Shown here piece by piece: positions 55,421-64,000 of a stretch of 64,000 nt of DNA (positions are counted from its first letter, which is position 1; each line of letters starts with the position of its first letter). Position numbers and translations under genes: made by a program. The stretch spans positions 1 to 64,000 of the forward strand of contig NZ_JABGBO010000011.1 of NCBI RefSeq assembly GCF_013133775.1, read 5' to 3'. This DNA is from Pelistega europaea (GTDB lineage Bacteria > Pseudomonadota > Gammaproteobacteria > Burkholderiales > Burkholderiaceae_B). The notes beneath the pieces are model-generated. The model saw only the letters and a program-made list of their open reading frames with translations, was not told the origin of the DNA and did not search any database.

Positions 55421-56686
55421 ATGAGCGACAATAACGAAAAAGATTCTTATTTCTCAATCATGCGTAAAGTCATTCATTTAATTCTTTTGTTGGTTGTTAT
55501 CGCTGGTGCAATTTATTTTTGGCATCATTTTACTCATTCTACAGAGGCTGCACCATCTGCCCCAACCACTAATACCTCTAGTTCATCTAATCAAACCTCC
55601 AATCCAGAAACCAAGAGATCATCTGCTTCTCGTAATCGTACAGCATCTTCACAAGGAGGCATGGAGGGTATGGACAATGTGGTGACTTATGTGAAAGTCA
55701 CCTCTCCCCAGCAAGCCCCCATTCAAGAGGTCGTCACAAGTTTAGGAACAGTACTTCCTTCTCAGTCGGTGACTGTACGCAGTCAGGTAGGCGGTACTTT
55801 ACAAGAAATCTTATTTAAAGAAGGGCAATCAGTTAAAAAAGGGGATGTCCTTTTTAAAATAGATCCTCGTACTTATCAAGCTGCATTAGATCAGGCCAAA
55901 GGATCACTAGCGCAGAATAACGCCAAGCTAGTTAATGCACGCCAAGATCTGAAACGCTATCAGACACTTTTTAAACAAGACTCAATTGCTCGTCAAGAGG
56001 TGGACACTCAGCAGGCCTTGGTGCGGGAGTATGAGGCTTCTCAACAGAGTTTACAAGCGGCTGTCGAGCAGGCTCAACTTAATTTAGATTACACCACTGT
56101 TACGGCTCCTATGGATGGGCGAGTCGGGTTGCGTACAGTGGATGTGGGAAATTTAATTACGGCGAATAGTACTGATGGGTTGGTGACTATTACACAGACG
56201 CAGCCTATTGATGTTAGTTTTTCAATTCCTGATGCTTACATTAGCAAGGTAGCTAAACCTTTTTATGATGGTCAGCAACTCGTTGTTGATATTTTTAACA
56301 AAGATAATTCACAACAACTAGCCAAGGGACACCTGCTTTCTATGGATAACCAGGTGGATACTACAACAGGTACAATTAAATTAAAAGCACGGTTTGAGAA
56401 TGAGGATTATGCTTTATTTCCCAATCAATTCGTCAATGTGAAAATTGTTTTAAATACCATACCTGATGCGATTGTTTTGAGTAATGATGCCATTCAGTAT
56501 GGTAATGAAGGTGCTTTTGTTTATGTGGTGCAGGCTGATAATACGGTGAAAACCCAAAATATCACACTGGGTATTGTCAATAATGGTTTTACGCAGATTG
56601 TTAAAGGGGTAACGACCAGTGATAAGATTGTCACTGAAGGTCTAGATCGTTTGCGTGATGGTTCTAAAGTAGAGATTGTACAGTGA
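55421..56686 (+). CDS. mdtA: RND efflux membrane-fusion protein (MdtA-like)
   Basis: Periplasmic adaptor linking the inner-membrane RND pumps to the outer-membrane channel. About 421 residues: cytoplasmic start, one transmembrane helix (VIHLILLLVVIAGAIYFWHHF region), a Ser/Thr-rich linker, then the HlyD-type lipoyl/coiled-coil/barrel modules. These include SQVGGTLQEILFKEGQSVKKGDVLFKID, TVTAPMDGRVGLR and GTIKLKARFENEDYALFPNQFV. The ATG at 55421 is chosen; a GTG at 55382 and an ATG at 55460 are alternatives, none with a clear ribosome-binding site. Confidence 0.9.
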   Translation: MSDNNEKDSYFSIMRKVIHLILLLVVIAGAIYFWHHFTHSTEAAPSAPTTNTSSSSNQTSNPETKRSSASRNRTASSQGGMEGMDNVVTYVKVTSPQQAPIQEVVTSLGTVLPSQSVTVRSQVGGTLQEILFKEGQSVKKGDVLFKIDPRTYQAALDQAKGSLAQNNAKLVNARQDLKRYQTLFKQDSIARQEVDTQQALVREYEASQQSLQAAVEQAQLNLDYTTVTAPMDGRVGLRTVDVGNLITANSTDGLVTITQTQPIDVSFSIPDAYISKVAKPFYDGQQLVVDIFNKDNSQQLAKGHLLSMDNQVDTTTGTIKLKARFENEDYALFPNQFVNVKIVLNTIPDAIVLSNDAIQYGNEGAFVYVVQADNTVKTQNITLGIVNNGFTQIVKGVTTSDKIVTEGLDRLRDGSKVEIVQ

Positions 56687-59600
56687 ATATCTCGCGTCTA
56701 TTTATCCTCCGGCCGGTAGCGACTATTCTTTTGATGATTGCCCTAGTGATGGGTGGCTTGTTGGGATATAAACAGCTTTCAGTATCGGCCCTACCACAGG
56801 TAGACTATCCTACCATACAAGTTACTACACAATATCCAGGAGCTAGTCCTGATGTGATGGCTGCTTTAGTCACTAGCCCCTTAGAGCGTCAATTTGGACA
56901 AATGCCAGGGTTGACTTTAATGCGCTCATCTAGCTCAGCTGGCAATTCGGTAATTACATTGCAGTTCTCTCTGAATCTCTCCATGAGCGTGGCAGAGCAA
57001 CAGGTTCAGGCAGCGATTAACGCAGCGAGTAATTTACTTCCTGATGACTTACCCAGCCCTCCTGTCTATAACAAGGTTAATCCAGCAGATACGCCAGTGA
57101 TGACGCTAGCTGTGACCTCAGCCAGTATGCCTTTATATGAGGCACGAGATGTCATTGAAACGCGTATTGCACAGAAAATTGCACAAATTGATGGAGTGGG
57201 TTTATTAAGTATATCTGGTGGTCAAAAACCAGCTATTCGGGTACAAGTTAACCCACAGAAACTCGCTAGTAATGGCTTAAGCCTTGGTGACATTCAAACT
57301 GCTATTAATGCAAATAACATCAACTCTCCTACAGGAAATTTTGATGGAGCTAAGCGTTCTACCACAATTTATGCCGATGGTCAGCTACGTAGCCCCGAGC
57401 AATATCGTAATCTTATTCTGAGTTATAACAATGGTGCTGCACTACGCCTAAAAGATGTTGCTGATGTGGTGAGTGATGCAGAAGATATTCGTCAGGCTGC
57501 CTGGTATGGACAAAAACCTGCTTTATTGTTAAATATCCAGCGGCAACCTAATGCGAATGTTATTCAAGTAGCCGAACGAGTACAACAACTTTTACCTAGT
57601 CTACGACAAAGTCTTCCATCTACTATTGATATTAATATCGTATCCGATAGAACTATATCAGTGAAAGAATCCATTGCCCATGTGCAAAATGAAATGCTGA
57701 TGGCGATTGGTCTTGTAGTGTTGGTAACTTTTGTCTTCTTACGTAGTTTAGCGGCAACATTTATTCCCTCTATTGTGGTTCCTCTTTCCATTGTGGGGAC
57801 TTTTGCAATTATGTATTTTCTAGGTTATAGCTTAAATAACCTATCGTTGATGGCGTTAACTATTGCAACAGGATTTGTGGTGGATGATGCTATTGTGATG
57901 ATTGAAAATATTGCAAGGCATATTGAGGAGGGGAAAACACCACTACAAGCGGCACTTGAAGGTGCTCAAGAGATTGGTTTTACCCTATTGTCACTGACAA
58001 TTTCCTTAATTGCTGTATTGATTCCTCTGCTTTTTATGGGAGATGTGATTGGTCGCTTATTCCAAGAGTTTGCTGTAACACTAGCAGTATCCATTTTGAT
58101 TTCCTTAGTGATTTCTTTGACACTTACTCCTATGCTTTGTGCATATTTGTTGAAATCACACCAAAGTACGGCAGAAGAGAAATCTTGGCAAAGGCTATTA
58201 CGTTTGTTAATCGATAAGATTTATGATGTCTACGAACGGGCATTGAGGGTTGTGTTACAACATCAACGTCTCACCTTATTGATTGCGGTGGCCACATTGG
58301 CATTGACTGCATTACTTTACTGGGTAGTGCCTAAAGGATTTTTCCCTGTACAAGATACGGGTATGATTCAGATGGTGACTGAAGCTCCTCAATCCTCCTC
58401 ATTTGCACAGATGTCACAGCGTCAATTACAGGTGGTGAAATTACTTCAAGAAGATAAAGATGTCGAATCAGTATCGTCTTTTGTAGGGGTAGATAGTTCC
58501 AATACGACAATGAATACAGGCCGTATTCTTGTACAACTGCACAATAATCAGTCACGTGACGATGTTAAAACGGTAATGAGTCGTCTAGAAGAAAAAGTAT
58601 CACAACTCTCCGATATTCAAGTGTTTATGCAGGCTGTGCAGGACCTAACCATTGATACCCAAGTTTCACGTACGCAATATCAACTCACCATGAGTGCTAT
58701 GGATGGAAATTTGCTCAAGAAGTGGGTGCCATTGGTTGTGGAAAAATTAAAAACATTGCCTGGTCTATGGGGAGTGACTGATAACTTTCAGACCAATGGA
58801 TTACAGGCAAAGGTAGATGTCAATCGTGAGGAAGCATCGCGGTTAGGCGTGACTATGTCGGATGTAGAGGATGCCCTTTATAATGCTTTTGGTCAACGCC
58901 TAATCTCGACGATTTTTACTCAATCAGCACAGTATCGTGTGATTTTAGAGGTGACCCCTGAGTTTAGACAATCCATGCAAAATCTATCGCAAGTTTATGT
59001 CAAAGGTAGTGATGGCATGGTGCGATTAGATCAAATTGCTACTATTACTTCGGGTAGTACGGAGTTAGAGCTTCAGCGTCTTGATCAGTCACCAGCAGCG
59101 TTGATTTCGTTTAATCTCAGCGATGGTTATGCTCTATCAGATGTGGTGGATGATATTTACTCGGTAGCACAAGAGATGGGTATGCCAGAGACCATTTCTT
59201 TGCAATTACAAGGAGCTGCACAGGCGTTTGAGGCCTCATTGAGTAATACCTTGTGGTTGTTATTGGCTGCGGTATTTACCATGTATATCGTACTAGGGGT
59301 GTTATATGAAAGTTATATTCATCCAATATCTATTCTCTCGACATTGCCTTCTGCCGCTGTTGGTGCTTTGCTAGCATTACTGTTAACAGGGAAAGAGCTT
59401 GATATGATAGGCATTATTGGTATTATCTTGTTGATTGGTATTGTCAAGAAAAATGCCATTATGATGATTGATTTTGCTTTACACGCCGAGCGTGAAGAGG
59501 GTTTACCACCGCAGGAAGCAATACATAAAGCAGCATTATTACGCTTTAGACCAATTCTGATGACGACATTAGCCGCTTTATTTGGAGCTATTCCCTTGAT

Positions 59601-59763
59601 GTTGTCTACTGGTTTAGGAGCTGAATTACGCTCTCCTCTCGGTATTGTATTGGTGGGTGGTTTATTGTGTAGCCAACTGTTAACTGTATTTACGACCCCA
59701 GTGATTTATTTGTTTTTCCATCGTTTCCAAAAAGCAGGGGCAGTTAAGATGGAGAGTGAATAA
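56683..59763 (+). CDS. mdtB: RND multidrug efflux pump subunit (MdtB-like)
   Basis: 1026 residues, 12 transmembrane helices, two large periplasmic loops. It starts MNISRLFILRPVATILL with a GTG overlapping the mdtA stop (GTGA). Proton-relay aspartates lie in TGFVVDDAIVMIENI of TM4. In E. coli MdtB2C form a heterotrimer exporting bile salts, novobiocin and other compounds; here substrates are inferred by homology only. ATLAALFGAIPLMLSTGLGAELR near the C-terminus is typical. Confidence 0.94.
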   Translation: MNISRLFILRPVATILLMIALVMGGLLGYKQLSVSALPQVDYPTIQVTTQYPGASPDVMAALVTSPLERQFGQMPGLTLMRSSSSAGNSVITLQFSLNLSMSVAEQQVQAAINAASNLLPDDLPSPPVYNKVNPADTPVMTLAVTSASMPLYEARDVIETRIAQKIAQIDGVGLLSISGGQKPAIRVQVNPQKLASNGLSLGDIQTAINANNINSPTGNFDGAKRSTTIYADGQLRSPEQYRNLILSYNNGAALRLKDVADVVSDAEDIRQAAWYGQKPALLLNIQRQPNANVIQVAERVQQLLPSLRQSLPSTIDINIVSDRTISVKESIAHVQNEMLMAIGLVVLVTFVFLRSLAATFIPSIVVPLSIVGTFAIMYFLGYSLNNLSLMALTIATGFVVDDAIVMIENIARHIEEGKTPLQAALEGAQEIGFTLLSLTISLIAVLIPLLFMGDVIGRLFQEFAVTLAVSILISLVISLTLTPMLCAYLLKSHQSTAEEKSWQRLLRLLIDKIYDVYERALRVVLQHQRLTLLIAVATLALTALLYWVVPKGFFPVQDTGMIQMVTEAPQSSSFAQMSQRQLQVVKLLQEDKDVESVSSFVGVDSSNTTMNTGRILVQLHNNQSRDDVKTVMSRLEEKVSQLSDIQVFMQAVQDLTIDTQVSRTQYQLTMSAMDGNLLKKWVPLVVEKLKTLPGLWGVTDNFQTNGLQAKVDVNREEASRLGVTMSDVEDALYNAFGQRLISTIFTQSAQYRVILEVTPEFRQSMQNLSQVYVKGSDGMVRLDQIATITSGSTELELQRLDQSPAALISFNLSDGYALSDVVDDIYSVAQEMGMPETISLQLQGAAQAFEASLSNTLWLLLAAVFTMYIVLGVLYESYIHPISILSTLPSAAVGALLALLLTGKELDMIGIIGIILLIGIVKKNAIMMIDFALHAEREEGLPPQEAIHKAALLRFRPILMTTLAALFGAIPLMLSTGLGAELRSPLGIVLVGGLLCSQLLTVFTTPVIYLFFHRFQKAGAVKMESE

Positions 59764-59851
59764 TGATGGTGGGTGAGAGACTACAAATAGCAAAATCAGG
59801 TGTAGGTATCCCTAGCTTGGATACAGTAACCACAGCAAGAGGAAATGGGCT

Positions 59852-62800
59852 ATGAGCTTCTCCTCTATCTTTATTCGTCGTCCTATAGCTACTACTTTAC
59901 TCGCCTTGGCGTTGAGTGTACTGGGGGTGGTGAGTTTTTTCTTTTTACCTGTAGCCCCTTTGCCACAGATGGCATTGCCTATGATTTTTGTGCGAGCACA
60001 ATTATCTGGGGCTAGTGCAGAGACCATGGCAACGAGTGTTGCGACCCCTTTAGAGCGTTCATTGGGTGGTATCTCTGGCTTGAGTGCAATGAGTTCTAAT
60101 AGCTCAGAGGGGGAGACACAAATTTTCTTAGAGTTTGACTCCAATAAGGATGTTGATGAGGCAGCACAAGAAGTGCAAGGGGCGATTAATGCAGCTAGAC
60201 CGTTATTGCCCAGCAGCATGAAACAGCCCCCTTCCTATAAAAAACTTAACCCTTCATCATCGCCAATTATGTCATTGGCCTTGACTTCAGAAGTGTATGA
60301 TCAAGGGCAACTCTATGATATAGCAAGTACCATATTAAGTCAGAAATTAGCACAGATTGAGGGAGTCGGCGAGGTCTCTTTAGGGGGGAGCTCACTACCC
60401 GCAGTGCGTGTGGATTTAAATCCTTATGCGATGAATGCTTATGGAGTGAGCATAAATGAAGTGCGTCAGACTATTAGTGCGGCAAATAGTATTACACCGA
60501 CAGGCCTAGTAGAAGATGAACATTATCGGTGGCAAATTAAGACCAATGGTAAGTTAGCTAAAGCAAAAGATTTTCGTGACTTGGTGGTGCGTTGGCAGGG
60601 GGATAATGCCTTGCGGCTTAAAGATATTGCCAATGTCTATGACTATATAGAAAGCGAGTTCAATAGCGGTTTTTATAACGATAAGAAAGCAGTGAACCTT
60701 ATTATACGTCGAGAAGAAAGCGCCAATATTATCAAGACTGTCGATAGCATTAAGGCAAGTATACCTAGTCTGCGGGCATTATTGCCTGAAAGTGTGACAT
60801 TGACTGTAGCACAGGATAGGAGCCCTAGTATTCGAGCTACACTACAAGAGGCAGAGTTAACACTAATCATTGCCATTGTCCTTGTTGTGATGGTGGTGTG
60901 GTTATTCTTGGGACGTTGGCGAGCAACACTCATTCCTGCGATTAGTGTGCCAGTGTCCTTGCTAGGTACGTTTATTGCGATTTATCTATTAGGTTACTCC
61001 CTAAATACCATTTCTCTGATGGCACTTATTGTGGTGACAGGTTTTGTGGTGGATGACTCCATTGTCGTGCTTGAGAATATTATGCGCTATATTGAGCAAG
61101 GAGAGTCTCCTTATAGAGCAAGTATTAAAGGAGCTAGTGAAGTTGGGTTTACCGTACTCAGTATGAGTTTATCGCTGATTGCTGTGTTCATTCCACTCTT
61201 ATTGATGAATGATTTTATTGGACAGCTATTTAGGGAGTTTGCGGTGACGCTATCAGTCTCTATTTTAGTGTCTTTAGTAGTTTCATTGACCCTTACTCCA
61301 AGTCTTTGTGCACGATGGTTGCACAGAGATAGCGAAGAAAAACCCAAACCTCGTTTTTTTGTTTTGTTCGATAAGTTCTTTAACTTTTTACAAGCTGTCT
61401 ATAAGAGGAGTTTGGCATGGGTATTGAAGTTTAAATTTACGACATTGATGGTGTTTCTCGTTACGGTTGCCTTAAATGTGGCAATGTTTATCGCCATTCC
61501 AAAGGGTACCTTTCCTACTCAAGATACGGGGGTCGTGATGGGCTTTTTCCGAGTGGATACAGGGACCTCATTTCAGGCAATGCTACCTAAATTGGATTAC
61601 TATCGTAAGATTATCTTGGCAGATGAAAATGTGGATACAGTGATGGGGTTTGCTGGTGGACGAGGAGGGTCAAATAGTAGTTTTCTGTTGATTCAGCTTA
61701 AATCTGTGGAACAAAGGCAGCTCAGTGCACAGAAAGTAATCGATGAGTTGCGACGTAAATTTGGTAAAGTGCCAGGAGCCCAGATTTCCCTTGTGGTACA
61801 ACAAGATATTCGTTTGCGAGGCGGTCCTCCTGGAGGTTCAACAGGCTCGTACGATGTGATATTAAAAGGTAGTGATTTAGCCTTATTAAAGGAGTGGACA
61901 CCCAAGGTTAAGATGGCACTAGAAAAACTACCAGAATTAACAGATGTCATGGAGGGTATTAGTGACCAGGGACGCCGTGTGGAGTTAAAGATTAACCGTG
62001 ATGCTGTGGCAAGACTGGGTATTAATATGAATCTAGTTTCTAATATGCTAGGCAATTTATTTGGCAGCGGCCAAGTATCGGTATTGTATGAAAACTTAAA
62101 CCAGTATTATGTGGTAATGAATGTGGCACGGGAGTTTTCGCAAGACCCGAGTATCCTAAAAGATATGATGATTGTGACTACTGATGGAGCAAGAATTCCT
62201 CTCAGTGCTATTGCAGAATTTACTACAGGTAGCTCCCCCTCAAGTGTACGTCATCAAGGCTTGCAAGTATCTAATTCAGTCTCGTATAACCTAGCGCCTG
62301 GCATTACTGCAGCACAAGCCACCCAAGCTATACAACAAGCCGTAGAAAAGATTTCTCTCCCCACAAAGTCGATTCAGTTGGAAATGGGTTCAGATGCTCA
62401 ATTACTACAACAAACAGAGCAGCAACAGCCCTTATTAATTCTTGCAGCAATTATAGTGATGTATATTGTGCTGGGAATTTTATATGAGAGTTTTGTATTA
62501 CCCATCACAATTTTGTCGACACTTCCTTCAGCAGGGTTAGGTGCCTTTATGGCATTGCGCATGGTGAATATGGAATTTACCTTGATTGCCATGATTGGTG
62601 TATTTCTATTGATTGGTATTGTGAAGAAAAACGCTATTATGATGGTGGATTTTGCGGTTAGTCGTGAACGAGCATTTAATGAGCCGCCTGAGAAAGCAAT
62701 TTTTGAAGCTTGCGTGACACGATTTAGACCCATTATGATGACAACGTTTGCAGCTATTCTAGGGGCTATTCCCTTGATTATTGCAACTGGGGCAGGTGTA

Positions 62801-62932
62801 GAAATGCGTCAACCATTAGGAGTGACTATTGTTGGTGGGTTGGTGTTAAGCCAGTTGTTAACTCTATATACTACCCCAGTGATTTATCTGTTGTTGGATA
62901 AAATGCGACACCATTTTATGAGAAAAAGGTGA
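59852..62932 (+). CDS. mdtC: RND multidrug efflux pump subunit (MdtC-like)
   Basis: Second RND pump, also 1026 residues, starting MSFSSIFIRRPIATTLLALAL. The TM4 relay reads TGFVVDDSIVVLENIM. It is separated from mdtB by 88 bases without a gene; AGAGGAAA lies just before the ATG. The order A-B-C and the two different RND subunits fit the MdtABC architecture. Confidence 0.94.
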   Translation: MSFSSIFIRRPIATTLLALALSVLGVVSFFFLPVAPLPQMALPMIFVRAQLSGASAETMATSVATPLERSLGGISGLSAMSSNSSEGETQIFLEFDSNKDVDEAAQEVQGAINAARPLLPSSMKQPPSYKKLNPSSSPIMSLALTSEVYDQGQLYDIASTILSQKLAQIEGVGEVSLGGSSLPAVRVDLNPYAMNAYGVSINEVRQTISAANSITPTGLVEDEHYRWQIKTNGKLAKAKDFRDLVVRWQGDNALRLKDIANVYDYIESEFNSGFYNDKKAVNLIIRREESANIIKTVDSIKASIPSLRALLPESVTLTVAQDRSPSIRATLQEAELTLIIAIVLVVMVVWLFLGRWRATLIPAISVPVSLLGTFIAIYLLGYSLNTISLMALIVVTGFVVDDSIVVLENIMRYIEQGESPYRASIKGASEVGFTVLSMSLSLIAVFIPLLLMNDFIGQLFREFAVTLSVSILVSLVVSLTLTPSLCARWLHRDSEEKPKPRFFVLFDKFFNFLQAVYKRSLAWVLKFKFTTLMVFLVTVALNVAMFIAIPKGTFPTQDTGVVMGFFRVDTGTSFQAMLPKLDYYRKIILADENVDTVMGFAGGRGGSNSSFLLIQLKSVEQRQLSAQKVIDELRRKFGKVPGAQISLVVQQDIRLRGGPPGGSTGSYDVILKGSDLALLKEWTPKVKMALEKLPELTDVMEGISDQGRRVELKINRDAVARLGINMNLVSNMLGNLFGSGQVSVLYENLNQYYVVMNVAREFSQDPSILKDMMIVTTDGARIPLSAIAEFTTGSSPSSVRHQGLQVSNSVSYNLAPGITAAQATQAIQQAVEKISLPTKSIQLEMGSDAQLLQQTEQQQPLLILAAIIVMYIVLGILYESFVLPITILSTLPSAGLGAFMALRMVNMEFTLIAMIGVFLLIGIVKKNAIMMVDFAVSRERAFNEPPEKAIFEACVTRFRPIMMTTFAAILGAIPLIIATGAGVEMRQPLGVTIVGGLVLSQLLTLYTTPVIYLLLDKMRHHFMRKR

Positions 62933-63007
62933 GTAATAAACATATAAGGAAAAGATAGTAACTTGAGATTGAAATAGCGGCTATGATTAGGTCGTAGGGG
63001 TGTGTCA

Positions 63008-64000
63008 ATGATGGCAAAAAGCATAATGAATAATGTTAGAAAAAATGTATGGAAATTAGTGATAGCAGGTATGCCCTTATTACTGGCTGCTTGTGCTATT
63101 GGTCCTGACTACAAAAAAGCACCTGATGTGGACATCGGTACTAGCTATAAAGCGGCAGCGGCCTATGATGCCCAGTTCCCTCAAAAACCCACTGTAGCAC
63201 AATATCAGGCCGCAGCTAATCAGGCTTGGGTGCAGGCCAATGTCGATGATTTGTCTAAAGGCGACTGGTGGTTGCGTTTTGAAGATGCTCAGCTTAATCA
63301 ACTGATGAATGAACTCAATACATCTAACCTAGAGATTGAGCAAGCGTTAGCGCGTTATGATGCTGCGGTGGCGAGTTTGCGATCATCACAGGCTAGTTTA
63401 TTTCCTACTTTAGCGGGGAGTGCTTCTAGCACTCGTTCAGGAGGGGATGAGCAACAGGTCGGTAACGCTTATAAAGCTACTGCAAGTCTAAGCTGGGAAT
63501 TGGATTTGTGGGGTAAGATTCGCCGTCAGGTACAAGCGAGTAAAGCACAAGCACAGGCAAGTGCAGCTGATTGGGCGAATGTGCGGCTAAGTATGCAAGC
63601 ACAATTAGCTAAAGCCTATTTTGGCCTACGCATGATAGATGAGCAGATAAAATTACTAAATCAAATAGTAGCAAGTGATGAGCAAGCTGTTGCTATGAAC
63701 CAACGGCGCTACAACCAAGGAGTGGCTGCTCGAGCAGATGTGGTCAGTGCCATGACACAATTAGAGAGTGCAAGGGCACAGGCTATTAATATTCAATCTA
63801 CTCGTCAACAATATGAGAGTGCTATTGCAGTTTTGTTGGGTAAAGCACCTAGTCAGTTCGTTTTAGTCGCCCAGCCTTTTGTAGCACATATCCCAACGAT
63901 TCCTACGGTGTTGCCATCGGTATTATTAACTCGACGTGCAGACATTTACTCAGCAGAAAGAGCTGTGGCTGCAGCCAATGAACAAATTGGTATTGCCCAA
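63008..64000 (+). CDS. Outer-membrane efflux lipoprotein (NodT/TolC family), truncated by the window
   Basis: 331 codons are visible, open to the right edge. A lipoprotein signal ends in LLLAAC (Cys29), followed by AIGPDYKKAPD. Then come WWLRFEDAQLNQLM, LEIEQALARYDAAVASLR and SLSWELDLWGKIRRQVQASK, the hallmarks of NodT-type outer-membrane factors, and later TRRADIYSAERAVAAANEQIG. It supplies the outer-membrane channel for the pumps upstream. Two ATGs occur at 63008 and 63011; neither has a strong ribosome-binding site. Confidence 0.93.
   Translation, partial: MMAKSIMNNVRKNVWKLVIAGMPLLLAACAIGPDYKKAPDVDIGTSYKAAAAYDAQFPQKPTVAQYQAAANQAWVQANVDDLSKGDWWLRFEDAQLNQLMNELNTSNLEIEQALARYDAAVASLRSSQASLFPTLAGSASSTRSGGDEQQVGNAYKATASLSWELDLWGKIRRQVQASKAQAQASAADWANVRLSMQAQLAKAYFGLRMIDEQIKLLNQIVASDEQAVAMNQRRYNQGVAARADVVSAMTQLESARAQAINIQSTRQQYESAIAVLLGKAPSQFVLVAQPFVAHIPTIPTVLPSVLLTRRADIYSAERAVAAANEQIGIAQ

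Noticed and set aside
59764-59851. Extra small gene between mdtB and mdtC
   Set aside because: The 88-base gap has no frame with a ribosome-binding site beyond that of mdtC itself.
59812-60219. 135-codon antisense frame over the mdtC start
   Set aside because: Overlaps the conserved N-terminus of an RND pump; no independent evidence for expression.

Overview
The window looks like a chromosomal segment of a fairly AT-rich betaproteobacterium of the Alcaligenaceae (Burkholderiales). The order mlaFEDAC - ABC exporter - ibaG - murA - his operon - tatABC - DegS-like protease - nif3 - mscL - petABC - sspAB, and the blocks hemB/engB/cytochrome c4/ccs, lpxL/metK/ahcY/metF and pilD-like/coaE/zapD, match what I know of Bordetella relatives. 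The base composition is clearly lower in GC than Bordetella, as in Pelistega/Oligella-type genera. The genus is an inference.

Layout. 1-393: end of an IS3-family insertion sequence abutting the truncated 3' end of a ribbon-helix-helix gene, then a long palindrome and the putA terminator. 394-4200: trifunctional PutA (minus). 4.6-10.2 kb: outer-membrane lipid asymmetry genes (mlaFEDAC, no mlaB), an ABC-2 exporter and ibaG. 10.2-17.2 kb: murA and a his operon (G,D,B,H,A,F,I,E) without hisC. 17.2-18.6 kb: tatABC. 18.6-25.98 kb: membrane-anchored protease (minus), Nif3-like protein, mscL, the cytochrome bc1 operon, sspA and sspB. 26.2 kb: tRNA-Thr(UGU) with a near-consensus promoter.

26.4-37.7 kb is the accessory region. 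It holds a four-gene minus-strand operon (winged-helix-like protein, two coiled-coil proteins, membrane-anchored SF1 helicase) that I cannot match to a named system, then uspA and a CusF-like protein with lost metal ligands. Next comes a small basic protein preceded by a 12-codon leader peptide and alternative hairpins over its ribosome-binding site. It ends with a complete FokI-type IIS restriction-modification pair arranged convergently: a double-domain adenine methyltransferase and a FokI-like nuclease. The region looks like a defence island between tRNA-Thr and hemB.

37.8-48.5 kb returns to housekeeping genes: hemB, engB, cytochrome c4, the System II cytochrome c maturation pair ccs1/ccsA, xthA, an EamA transporter, a DODA-type dioxygenase, pyrE and an LpxL-type acyltransferase. 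48.8-52.5 kb is the methyl cycle (metK, ahcY, metF); a clear S-adenosylhomocysteine riboswitch with an overlapping terminator precedes ahcY. 52.6-55.3 kb has a stand-alone LuxR-type HTH protein, a degenerate prepilin peptidase, coaE and zapD. 55.4-64.0 kb is an mdtABC-like tripartite RND efflux operon, ending in an outer-membrane factor gene cut by the window edge.

The most interesting items are the unnamed coiled-coil/helicase operon, the FokI-type system with GGATG sites packed into the methyltransferase promoter/RBS region, and the leader-peptide device at 33.54-33.61 kb. Coordinates and motifs were read by eye; family names rest on recognised motifs, not on searches.
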